Origin: Microbulbifer sp. VAAF005
GTDB taxonomy: Bacteria; Pseudomonadota; Gammaproteobacteria; Pseudomonadales; Cellvibrionaceae
NCBI RefSeq assembly: GCF_030012985.1
Contig: NZ_CP120233.1
Span: 4,087,001 to 4,151,000 of the forward strand
Direction of reading: 5' to 3'
DNA: 64,000 nucleotides
This document shows positions 11,932 to 18,826 of the stretch, piece after piece. The notes beneath the pieces were generated by a model. The model was not told the DNA's origin. It made no database searches and saw nothing but the letters and a program-made list of their open reading frames with translations. A program made the translations under genes and the position numbers. Each line of letters starts with the position of its first letter. The first letter of the stretch is position 1.

Positions 11932-12090
11932 CTATGAAGAGTGCTTGGATTTGTCGTCCTTGTTTTTGGGCGTTTCGTCTTCATCAAAAATCTTAGATGG
12001 ATCACCAGTATATTGTGGTTCATCAAAGTCAGGGCCATCTTTGAAAATTTCTTCAGAGCGTTTCTTAAGATTGTCTTGGGGGTCTTTCAT
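11932..12090 (-). CDS. Small highly charged protein, unknown function
   Basis: A 52-residue frame on the minus strand, just beyond the integrase stop and convergent with it. The composition is strongly hydrophilic (MKDPQDNLKKRSEEIFKDGP at the start, then acidic Asp/Glu and Lys stretches), unlike a random antisense ORF. The overlapping plus-strand ORF is hydrophobic and appears to be its mirror image. It lies downstream of two other minus-strand small genes and may be the last gene of that operon. No strong ribosome-binding site; an in-frame TTG two codons upstream is possible. No recognised family. Confidence 0.5.
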   Translation of the reverse strand: MKDPQDNLKKRSEEIFKDGPDFDEPQYTGDPSKIFDEDETPKNKDDKSKHSS

Positions 12091-12168
12091 TTTCAATCTA
12101 TAAGGCTTTTTACTTGGAAGCGAGTCAATTCTCTAGAGTTGGTAATCCTTCCTCTTTTGTTGCTTGTA

Positions 12169-12405
12169 TCAATAGGCTTCGTCACTGACTATGAAAGCAT
12201 TCTCATCAAAAACCTCTTCGGCCTGCGCTTTCAGTTCCTTCTTATAGAGCCTAAGAGCAATTACATCATTGGCCGCATCAGCAGCCTCATCAGAGTCCTC
12301 GCCAAACTCGTTTATTCGGTTTAAAAGTTCATTTTCGCGTGTATGTAAAGACGTCCACAGCAAACTAAAAGTACTTCTGTCAATTTCAAGTTTTAGAGTT
12401 CTCAT
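12169..12405 (-). CDS. Small acidic helical protein, unknown function
   Basis: 78 residues, mostly charged and predicted helical (ENELLNRINEFGEDSDEAAD, then ALRLYKKELKAQAEEVFDEN). Its ATG overlaps the TGA of the upstream gene in an ATGA arrangement, so the two are translationally coupled. I do not recognise a family. The size and composition resemble accessory or antitoxin-like proteins of mobile elements, but there is no motif to support a function. Confidence 0.65.
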   Translation of the reverse strand: MRTLKLEIDRSTFSLLWTSLHTRENELLNRINEFGEDSDEAADAANDVIALRLYKKELKAQAEEVFDENAFIVSDEAY

Positions 12406-12779
12406 AAATTAACCTGCTTTTTGAAAACCTTTTTACAGTTAATAGCTACCTGCTCCAAGAGCCCTACATATTGGCTTAGAGGCATATTGTACGCCGGTAC
12501 CAGCATCCTGTGACCGAAAGATCCCTTTTCAACCAATTTGAGGCCGGGCGGGAAATGAGTTCCCTTTTTAACCTCCCAAATCCAGCCTGTTAAAGGACTT
12601 TCTTCCAGGCCGGCTTTATTGTACAGGCTTACTCCGTTATCGTTCGCAACAATTACTTCAACATCGTTGACTATTATTGTTTTAACTTCCCTAGGCCGGA
12701 CCTTTGAGAGTCGAGAAGAAGAAGAGTTGCCAACTCTAAACAGATCTTCCTTGGATATATAAAGTTCTTCAGTGTTCAT
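12402..12779 (-). CDS. Hypothetical protein of the island, coupled to the next small gene
   Basis: 125 residues from an ATG at 12779 preceded by AAGGATG; the longer open frame (to 12896) has no better start signal. The body is soluble, with a patch around KTIIVNDVEVIVANDNGVSL, a WIWEVKKGTHFPPGLKL segment and a C-terminal helical part. It forms a two-gene unit with the 78-residue protein, which begins inside its stop codon. I recognise no domain. A toxin-antitoxin-like pair is conceivable from size and coupling alone, but that is speculation. Confidence 0.7.
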   Translation of the reverse strand: MNTEELYISKEDLFRVGNSSSSRLSKVRPREVKTIIVNDVEVIVANDNGVSLYNKAGLEESPLTGWIWEVKKGTHFPPGLKLVEKGSFGHRMLVPAYNMPLSQYVGLLEQVAINCKKVFKKQVNL

Positions 12780-13221
12780 AGTCATCATCCTTAATTGACT
12801 AGAGTAAATTCTGATTTTTACTTCATTTATGGCTGCCTGCCGTGGGGATTGTAACAATTGCGATAGGTAAATCAATAAAGTGAGAGGTGGCATCATAGGT
12901 GTATTTCTTTATATGAGTATCCAGCAATATCTGTTGCTCACTTTTCACTTAATTGTTAATTATTATTAGTTTGTACTTGGGTGCTCAGTAATGAAAGAAA
13001 GTTAAAGTCAATGTGTCTAATGGTTGCTGTTCAACTAAATTAGATTAAATAGGGGTAGGTTTAGTGTGCAGACATAGAATACTCACATCTTCCAGAGGGT
13101 AATATTTTAGAGTCTGCGTAATTACGTCCTTATCATGTAGTATCTAATCGCGTAACGATATAATAAGCTAAGAACAGAATAACTGTTTGCTAGTGAATAG
13201 TATCAGTAAAGAGGGATCTTA
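12780..13221. other. Non-coding, AT-rich divergent promoter region
   Basis: Separates the minus-strand small-gene pair from the plus-strand KAP NTPase. Rich in short AT tracts; no convincing ORF or RNA is seen. Promoters for both directions are presumed here. A ribosome-binding site (GAGGGATC) precedes the KAP start. Confidence 0.5.
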
Positions 13222-14676
13222 ATGAGTGAGCAAGCTATAGCTGAACAAAAAACAGGTGAGCTTTCAGTTCGTATTTCTGAGGTCTCTCTTTCCAAAGATA
13301 TATGGCCAGACCCCAAGGATCTCCTTGGTAGGTGTGGAGAGATAGAAAACCTAACTCCACTAGTGGAGAATGCCAAAGCACCTTTTGTCTTATCTATTGA
13401 CGCTCCCTGGGGAGGCGGGAAAACTACGTTTATTAAATTATGGCAAAACTATTTCAATACACGGGAATGTCCTAAAGTAAGCCTATATCTAAACGCCTGG
13501 GAAAATGACTTTGCTGAGGACCCATTACTAGCTTTGCTTGCTTGTTTGGATAAGTGGTTAGGTAAAGAAGACCCTGACTCTAAAACTGGAAAGGCTTGGA
13601 AAGTAGCTAAAGAGTATCTTCCTGGGGTAGCTAGAGGTACTATCACTGCTGCCGTAAAAGCAGCAACATTTGGTGCTTTAGATGCTGATAAAGCAATTGA
13701 AAAGGTTGCGTCTGATCTAGCTGGTGCTGGGGCAGATAAATTAATTAACGACTTTAATGCAAGAAAATCTGATCTAGAGAAGTTTAAAGCTAAGTTGGCC
13801 GAGGCAATTGAGGCATTACCAGGCAGTCAAAGGAATTTAATAGTATTTATTGATGAGCTAGATCGTTGCAGGCCAAACTTTGCCATTGAGCTACTAGAGA
13901 GGATAAAGCATTTATTTGATTTGGAGAGGATTGTGTTCGTTATTGCCGTTAATCATGACCAACTTGGTCGAGGTATTAAAGGCGTATACGGAAATGAGTT
14001 TGATGGCCATAGTTATTTGGAGCGGTTTTTTGATGTTGAATACCAGCTTTCAGCATCTAATAACTATACTTATGCTAAGATGCTGCTAATGGACAGAGAG
14101 TTTGAGACTTACTTCAGTTCCAGGCGCGAAGGTCGGGAAGAGCTTCTGTTTATACAGAAGGCGATTCCTAGATTTTGTGCACGATTTTCTTACGAGCCCC
14201 GAGATATAAATCGATTTATTGTGCGCTTAAAATTAATATTATCTGGTGTATCCTCAGAAAATTACCTAGATATATGGTTGGTTGTTGTTTTATTGTTTGT
14301 TAGAAGAGAAAACGAAAAGTTATATAATAACTATATGGCTGATGCTGGATGTGCTAACCAAATAGCTGAATTCCTTTTGGAAGGTTTTACTGAATCTATT
14401 CTGGAACATGAAGTCCCGTATTGGCTTAGTTTTACCCTCGGGTTTTTGATTTCTCTAGTGGAAGACTATGAGAAAAAGGATAGCCTTATTCAGTACTGGA
14501 AAGAAAATCCAAATATGATTACTTTTTCTATTGCCGATGCAGCATATGATTTGTCCAGTAATCTTATTGGGACTGCGGAAAGGTCGCACTATGAGAGAGA
14601 GCCGGCAGGGATAAGAAAGTTGGCATTTGATAGAATTGAGTTGCTCCATGCTGTGAAAATAATATCAGCTCCCTAA
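13222..14676 (+). CDS. KAP-family P-loop NTPase
   Basis: KAP NTPases are STAND-related P-loop proteins that in bacteria are often on mobile elements; the family includes the phage-exclusion protein PifA. The 484-residue protein has Walker A APWGGGKTTF (residues ~61-70), Walker B as LIVFIDELDRCRPNFAIELL (about residues 206-225), followed by the KAP-typical IKHLFDLERIVFVIAVNHDQ segment and the arginine-containing YEPRDINRF region. No clear transmembrane pair is seen in the insertion after Walker A, although the region around residues 125-150 is Ala-rich. It is the only plus-strand gene in this part of the island. A defence role is inferred from family and context; the activity cannot be read from the sequence. 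Confidence 0.88.
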   Translation: MSEQAIAEQKTGELSVRISEVSLSKDIWPDPKDLLGRCGEIENLTPLVENAKAPFVLSIDAPWGGGKTTFIKLWQNYFNTRECPKVSLYLNAWENDFAEDPLLALLACLDKWLGKEDPDSKTGKAWKVAKEYLPGVARGTITAAVKAATFGALDADKAIEKVASDLAGAGADKLINDFNARKSDLEKFKAKLAEAIEALPGSQRNLIVFIDELDRCRPNFAIELLERIKHLFDLERIVFVIAVNHDQLGRGIKGVYGNEFDGHSYLERFFDVEYQLSASNNYTYAKMLLMDREFETYFSSRREGREELLFIQKAIPRFCARFSYEPRDINRFIVRLKLILSGVSSENYLDIWLVVVLLFVRRENEKLYNNYMADAGCANQIAEFLLEGFTESILEHEVPYWLSFTLGFLISLVEDYEKKDSLIQYWKENPNMITFSIADAAYDLSSNLIGTAERSHYEREPAGIRKLAFDRIELLHAVKIISAP

Positions 14677-14761
14677 TCAATATTTGTCCGTTGGATAGCG
14701 AAGAGCTTGGTATACCTCCAGCTGTTCTCTTTACTATTGAGTATACCCACAGCTAGTATAG

Positions 14762-14796
14762 TGACTTTTTGCTACCCCTTTGACTTTTTGCTACCC
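14762..14796. repeat. Tandem pair of TGACTTTTTGCTACCC
   Basis: Two identical 16-base copies, 14762-14777 and 14781-14796, with 19-base period, in the gap between the convergent KAP and zinc-ribbon genes. They could be a binding site pair or iteron-like; no function is evident. Confidence 0.6.
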
Positions 14797-14886
14797 ATTT
14801 AAAGTGCTCCCTATAACCCTAACAAAAAATCGGTGAGCCGGTGAAAAGAAAAAATATTTTCTTAGGCAGTAAAACTCTAAGCCCCG

Positions 14887-14928
14887 TAACCATGCGGGTT
14901 TCAGAGTATTTGGAGTGGGGGTGGAAGG
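14887..14928. repeat. Degenerate dispersed ~43-bp repeat, copy 1 of 2 in the island
   Basis: Resembles 21855-21897: both run through ACCATGCGG, TTCAGAG, ATTT and TGGGGGTG in the same order and spacing. Both copies are intergenic. Confidence 0.5.
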
Positions 14929-14995
14929 ATTGGAATTGGCGCGGGGATAGACGAAACAGCTATTTTGGCTGCTGATAAGTCAATCTGAAATAGTA

Positions 14996-15601
14996 CTACT
15001 GAGTCACCGCAGAGGCAGCACCTGGGTATTCACTGACACTTATTCTCCGGTATATCTCCCTTTCTACTCTTCCTAGAGCATCACGCTTATTTCCGGGCAC
15101 TGTAGAGACAACTTGATCATAGCAGTTTTGACAAATAAAGGCGGTTTCACAACGAGAAGTATATACACGGCTACAACTCGAGTCATCATAAACTAATTCC
15201 GAGTTACACTTAGGACAATAGCACCATAAGCTTACAAGACGATTGCCTTCCCATTCCCAATACCATTTGGCCCCAAAAAGAATATCTTCAGTATATTTAG
15301 TGTGAGCAGGCGGCTCAACTGCCAATAATCTACTCCTTACTTCCATGAGTATTCCCATTACAAAGCAAGTAGTAGCTATTATTAATGAAAACAATACCCA
15401 ACCAGCTACAGAATAAGAATTTAATAGACTGTTTACTAAAAAATTCCAGCAGACGACGATCCCCGAAAAGACTGACTGCCAGAACACATCGTAGACAGCT
15501 CTCCCCTGATCTGTAAAAACAATTGCGACAACACCTCCCCCAATTATTGCGGTCACAATCCCAATTATTAGTAACTTCCGTGTTTCTTTACTCATAGCCA
15601 T
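14996..15601 (-). CDS. Membrane protein with C-terminal zinc-ribbon-like cysteines
   Basis: 201 residues with hydrophobic segments at about residues 8-28, 42-60 and 66-86, then a cytosolic or periplasmic part with four cysteine clusters: CYCPKCNSELVYDDSSC and the CETAFICQNCYD segment. Paired CxxC motifs suggest a zinc ribbon. Start MAMSKETRK; the second Met is an equally possible start. Minus strand, next to the TIR-like gene but separated by ~95 bases. Function unknown; a membrane protein adjacent to a TIR-type effector might be part of the same defence module, which is inference from position only. Confidence 0.75.
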   Translation of the reverse strand: MAMSKETRKLLIIGIVTAIIGGGVVAIVFTDQGRAVYDVFWQSVFSGIVVCWNFLVNSLLNSYSVAGWVLFSLIIATTCFVMGILMEVRSRLLAVEPPAHTKYTEDILFGAKWYWEWEGNRLVSLWCYCPKCNSELVYDDSSCSRVYTSRCETAFICQNCYDQVVSTVPGNKRDALGRVEREIYRRISVSEYPGAASAVTQ

Positions 15602-15695
15602 CTAATCAATATGTTTTATACAACAACCTTCAGTAAATTTAAGCGTTTTCTACAGTAGACCGTAAGTCGTTTACTCTACAAGGCAAACCCCTTCA

Positions 15696-16541
15696 CTAAC
15701 TCGATTTCAATTTATTAAAATCAATCTCGTATCCAGCCGCTTCCATTTCATTGGCAATTGTTATCTTCCAATCATCTTTTTGGATGTAAACCACACCGCT
15801 AATATCAGTCGGCAATTCCAGCTCCCCATCTACTAGGGTGGCAACCTTATTACGACCAAGCTTGCCTATTAATAAGCCATGCTCAAAAACAACATTTTGT
15901 CTGGCACGATACCTTAAATCCCCTTCTCCAGCTTTAAGCTTGGTATTACCCATATCATCTGGTGTATATAGTACAATAGCGAAACCAGCCTCATCTGACA
16001 TACGCTCAAGCTTCTCAATAATTGTTTGCCCCTGGCTTACCTCCTCTTGGAGGATTATGGACTTAAAGCCAAGATTTTCTATAAACCTAGCTGTTCTATG
16101 TTTTGCATCCCCATCGTGCCCATGGACAATAAAGATCTTATTCTGTGCTCTGTCTTTACTAGAATTTTTTGTAGGAAAAGCAGTATTCTCTGTAGCTACT
16201 TCCAACTCAGGCTGATGGTATGCATCATCTTCTACATTCTTTATTAAGGATTTAATATAGGCAACTATCTTCTCCCCATATTGGCTCCAAAATATCTCTA
16301 AATAATCTGTTTCAGTGTAACCAAAACCTCCGGTTACCGGCCTCCTTGCGTTTATCCTTGCATTGAAATACTTTATTTCCCCAGGCAGGTACTCCTTTAA
16401 GAACTTTGTGAATTCCCTACACCACGTGTTAAACCTTTCCTGTCCATATTCCTGTCCCGAGGATTCAATTCCATCTAAGACGTCTTCAAATAAACGATCA
16501 TGAAAAGTCTGTAGTCTAGTAATTATTTTTTGCTTATCCAT
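15696..16541 (-). CDS. TIR-like nucleotide-binding (Cap12-type, PF10137-like) protein
   Basis: 281 residues. The N-terminal ~130 residues are a helical domain without recognised fold. The C-terminal half (from about residue 135) begins KIFIVHGHDGDAKHRTARFI and continues with GQTIIEKLERMSDEAGFAIV, YTPDDMG and ARQNVVFEHGLLIGKLGR, which is the predicted TIR-like domain of the Cap12/TIR_2 group. Members studied in CBASS and Pycsar systems are NAD-degrading effectors; the Glu in TIIEKLE is in the expected catalytic place. I chose the ATG at 16541, with AGGAAAGG upstream, over a frame 40 codons longer that runs through the upstream terminator. No cyclase gene is adjacent, so it may act alone or with the KAP or zinc-ribbon proteins. 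Confidence 0.87.
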   Translation of the reverse strand: MDKQKIITRLQTFHDRLFEDVLDGIESSGQEYGQERFNTWCREFTKFLKEYLPGEIKYFNARINARRPVTGGFGYTETDYLEIFWSQYGEKIVAYIKSLIKNVEDDAYHQPELEVATENTAFPTKNSSKDRAQNKIFIVHGHDGDAKHRTARFIENLGFKSIILQEEVSQGQTIIEKLERMSDEAGFAIVLYTPDDMGNTKLKAGEGDLRYRARQNVVFEHGLLIGKLGRNKVATLVDGELELPTDISGVVYIQKDDWKITIANEMEAAGYEIDFNKLKSS

Positions 16542-16613
16542 CTGCGCCTTTCCTAGGTATCTGTTACACCTATAGATACTCCGTACTATACCATCCTGCT
16601 GTACACCAACACA

Positions 16614-16653
16614 GAAAAAAATGCCTGCAAAGCCCCTCATAGGCTCTACAGGC
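16614..16653 (-). terminator. Rho-independent terminator after the polymerase-like gene
   Basis: On the minus strand a TGCCTG / CAGGCA outer stem and AGCC / GGCT inner stem are followed by seven T. It separates the polymerase-like gene from the TIR-like gene, so the latter has its own promoter. Confidence 0.85.
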
Positions 16654-16676
16654 ACCTTCAACTTATCTTAAGCGGC

Positions 16677-18068
16677 TTACTGGACATATCCAGCCGTCCG
16701 GCTGACAGTGGCTCCTGAGGCGTCCACGGTGGATACAACGGTACTGCCAGCACTCATCACGTTATTAATGACCTTGATTCCCTGAGCGGCTGGATATAGA
16801 ACTTTCCTATCTCGTTCTCGTCTGATGACAGCGCTACTGTCTTTAGTTGTGTACGGTGAGGATGATTTCATTACCAATACATAAGCAAGAACCATTGCTT
16901 CTAGGAATTCCCCTTGCTGATGAGAGGGTATAATGAAAGAGTCATGGATTGGGAGAAAAGGTACATCAGTTAGGGAGAGGATTTGGGTTACGACCTTACT
17001 ATCAAGGTGTTGTAGTGCTAGGCCGTCGTGATTTAACAAGTTAATAGTTTTATGTTGAGCTAAGAAAGCCTCTACAGCTTCTGATACATGTTTAGCCTTT
17101 GGATGATATTCCCTTACAGCTCTTTTCACTTGTCCAAGATTCTCACAGTTAAGACAGCATTGGGCAATAGTCTTTATAAGCTCTCTGTGGTCTTCATAGT
17201 CTGGAATACAGTACGGGTCTTCCCCCTGATATTGCTTTCCCTCCAAGTGGTAAGCCATATGAAGGTGCATAGCTACAAAGTCTAGTTCTTCAGTGGGGTA
17301 GCCATCTATTAGAATTGTTTTCCTACACCCCTTTTCTATGTTTTGTGCTGGAAAGTAGAAACGTCCCCCCTGGTTGAAAGATCCATTGTTGAAGACGCGC
17401 TTTACCTTAAGAGCTTCATTGGGAATTATATGAGTAATGCCTTCTGAGTCTTGGTATGTCCATTTATGCGTCCTCATACGCTTCTGTAACTCCTCAGTAG
17501 CTTTGCGATATGGTGCTGCTTTCTTCTTGCTCTTTATTTTTATAGGACGCTTTTTTACATCTTTCAGTATCAAGCAGTCAGACTTTGGATCACTTTCAAT
17601 ATGTGTTCTATCAAGGTTGAGGTGTGATAAGAGGCGCTCAGTGTTGGGGAATGTGATAGTCGGTAAGCCTGTTAAGAACCCTGAACCTTTAAAGCCTTTT
17701 TCCTGGGTTGCAAAACCTTCCCTAGTGAGTAGACAAAATGCCTTTCCCAAGCCTCCAGGGGACGCTTTGAAGTGAGCTGGAATTGTAAATGGGTTATTAC
17801 CAAGAGGAGTTATCACTGCTGTATTTTGAGAACGGCTAGCAACGAGCAGGTTGTAAATGGCTACAGGTAAGTGTTTTTTCATACTGTGTAGCTCCCGTCT
17901 TGTCATGCCTTCTGTTAGAGCGGTTACAAGACTGTCAACACTCGGGCCTATACATCTATAGTCTGTAGTCCAGTAGCGGGTGTAGATATCTTTGCTAAGT
18001 GTCTTTGACCATTGATGGTGAAACAATACAGGCGGAATGTAGTTGGTGTAGGTGGTTATAGTTGTCAT
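16677..18068 (-). CDS. Divergent family-A-like polymerase (palm-domain protein) of the island
   Basis: 463 residues. It has the order of motifs expected for a family A DNA polymerase / T7-type RNA polymerase palm: a conserved RVFNNGSFNQGGRFYFP block (residues ~224-240), motif A as PTEELDFVAMHLHMAY with Asp ~263, a motif B-like helix HRELIKTIAQCCLN with Lys ~299, and motif C as PIHDSFII with His-Asp at ~375-376. No 3'-5' exonuclease domain is visible, and the protein is far shorter than Pol I or T7 RNA polymerase. The N-terminal 200 residues are unassigned. Start ATG at 18068, with AAAGGA seven bases upstream. It could replicate or transcribe the element; the template and substrate cannot be told from sequence. 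It ends at its own terminator. Confidence 0.7.
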   Translation of the reverse strand: MTTITTYTNYIPPVLFHHQWSKTLSKDIYTRYWTTDYRCIGPSVDSLVTALTEGMTRRELHSMKKHLPVAIYNLLVASRSQNTAVITPLGNNPFTIPAHFKASPGGLGKAFCLLTREGFATQEKGFKGSGFLTGLPTITFPNTERLLSHLNLDRTHIESDPKSDCLILKDVKKRPIKIKSKKKAAPYRKATEELQKRMRTHKWTYQDSEGITHIIPNEALKVKRVFNNGSFNQGGRFYFPAQNIEKGCRKTILIDGYPTEELDFVAMHLHMAYHLEGKQYQGEDPYCIPDYEDHRELIKTIAQCCLNCENLGQVKRAVREYHPKAKHVSEAVEAFLAQHKTINLLNHDGLALQHLDSKVVTQILSLTDVPFLPIHDSFIIPSHQQGEFLEAMVLAYVLVMKSSSPYTTKDSSAVIRRERDRKVLYPAAQGIKVINNVMSAGSTVVSTVDASGATVSRTAGYVQ

Positions 18069-18421
18069 GTTAATCCTTTATGAAACTGGTAACGCCCGTT
18101 ACAGTCCTGAAGGGAGCCGTAGCGAGTAATCTTGAATGGGGATGAGGAATCATCAGCAGGCTTGAAAATGCATGGAAAACCGCTACGCAATTGATGCTAT
18201 CGGGGTTGGCTAAGGGGTTAGCATGGGGTGGGGGTGATAGCCTGATTTTGTATGGGTTTTAACTACGCAATCAGCACATATGGAGCCGTCTAGAATTTGG
18301 ATGATTCTTAAACGTCCTCATTATGGAGGAGGGGGGATACTAAGGGGGATTTCTAGCAAGAACCCTTATGTATATTCTTCTTACAACAAACTAAATAAGT
18401 GTATATTGAATATGTCTTCTT
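18069..18421. other. Intergenic region holding a repeated regulatory-like segment
   Basis: No ORF. Contains GT-rich stretches and one copy (18217-18275) of a ~59-bp repeat found again at 18768-18826. It lies upstream of the polymerase-like gene on the minus strand. Confidence 0.5.
18217..18275. repeat. ~59-bp island repeat, copy A
   Basis: Shares the core CTGATTTTGTATGGGTTTTA followed by CTAC and ATCAGC with copy B at 18768-18826. CTGATT and AATCAG ends can pair. It is placed upstream of the minus-strand polymerase-like gene, suggesting a promoter or operator. Confidence 0.7.
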
Positions 18422-18610
18422 CTACGGCTTATCCTCTTTGTCTGTAACAATCAGTTTTGAGAGCTTCTTTCTACGGCTCTTGGGCCTGAATGGATATAAA
18501 GCACATTTAAAGGAAGTACAGGCTTCCACTTGTTGACGCCATGTGCCCGGCGCTAGTTGGTCAAAGATGCATTCTTTGCACTGGGCATCTATCGCTTGTT
18601 GTCGTGTCAT
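18422..18610 (-). CDS. Small Cys-rich phage-type protein
   Basis: 62 residues with the pattern CKECIFD, then GTWRQQVEACTSFKCALYPF and a basic tail. This CxxC...C...C arrangement with a GTWR-type block is a recurrent small protein in phage and prophage genomes, probably zinc binding; its function is not known to me. Start ATG with AAAGG nine bases upstream. It lies between the internal-virion-like gene and the polymerase-like gene, all on the minus strand. Confidence 0.75.
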   Translation of the reverse strand: MTRQQAIDAQCKECIFDQLAPGTWRQQVEACTSFKCALYPFRPKSRRKKLSKLIVTDKEDKP

Positions 18611-18767
18611 TAAACTTTACCTTTAATTTGGAAATACAAAGCCTCTCATGTCATTGCGATATACGGAGGAAAGTGTTGTTGTGGGGTGTTGTTGCTGTTT
18701 TTCGCCGTAAAGCCTGTTTAAGAGCCCCTACGAGCGCACTGGGGACCTTTAACGGGTTCGGGTAGGG

Positions 18768-18826
18768 GTTAGGGTGTGTTGCGAGGGATAGTCTGATTTT
18801 GTATGGGTTTTAGCTACACGATCAGC
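18768..18826. repeat. ~59-bp island repeat, copy B
   Basis: Second copy of the segment at 18217-18275, overlapping the last codons of the internal-virion-like gene and lying upstream of the small Cys-rich gene on the minus strand. The 20-base core CTGATTTTGTATGGGTTTTA is identical in both copies. Confidence 0.7.

Noticed and set aside
11941..12324. Plus-strand hydrophobic ORF of 127 residues after the integrase
   Set aside because: It covers the minus-strand charged 52-residue frame and part of the 78-residue gene; no ribosome-binding site, and its hydrophobic make-up is the mirror of acidic coding sequence.
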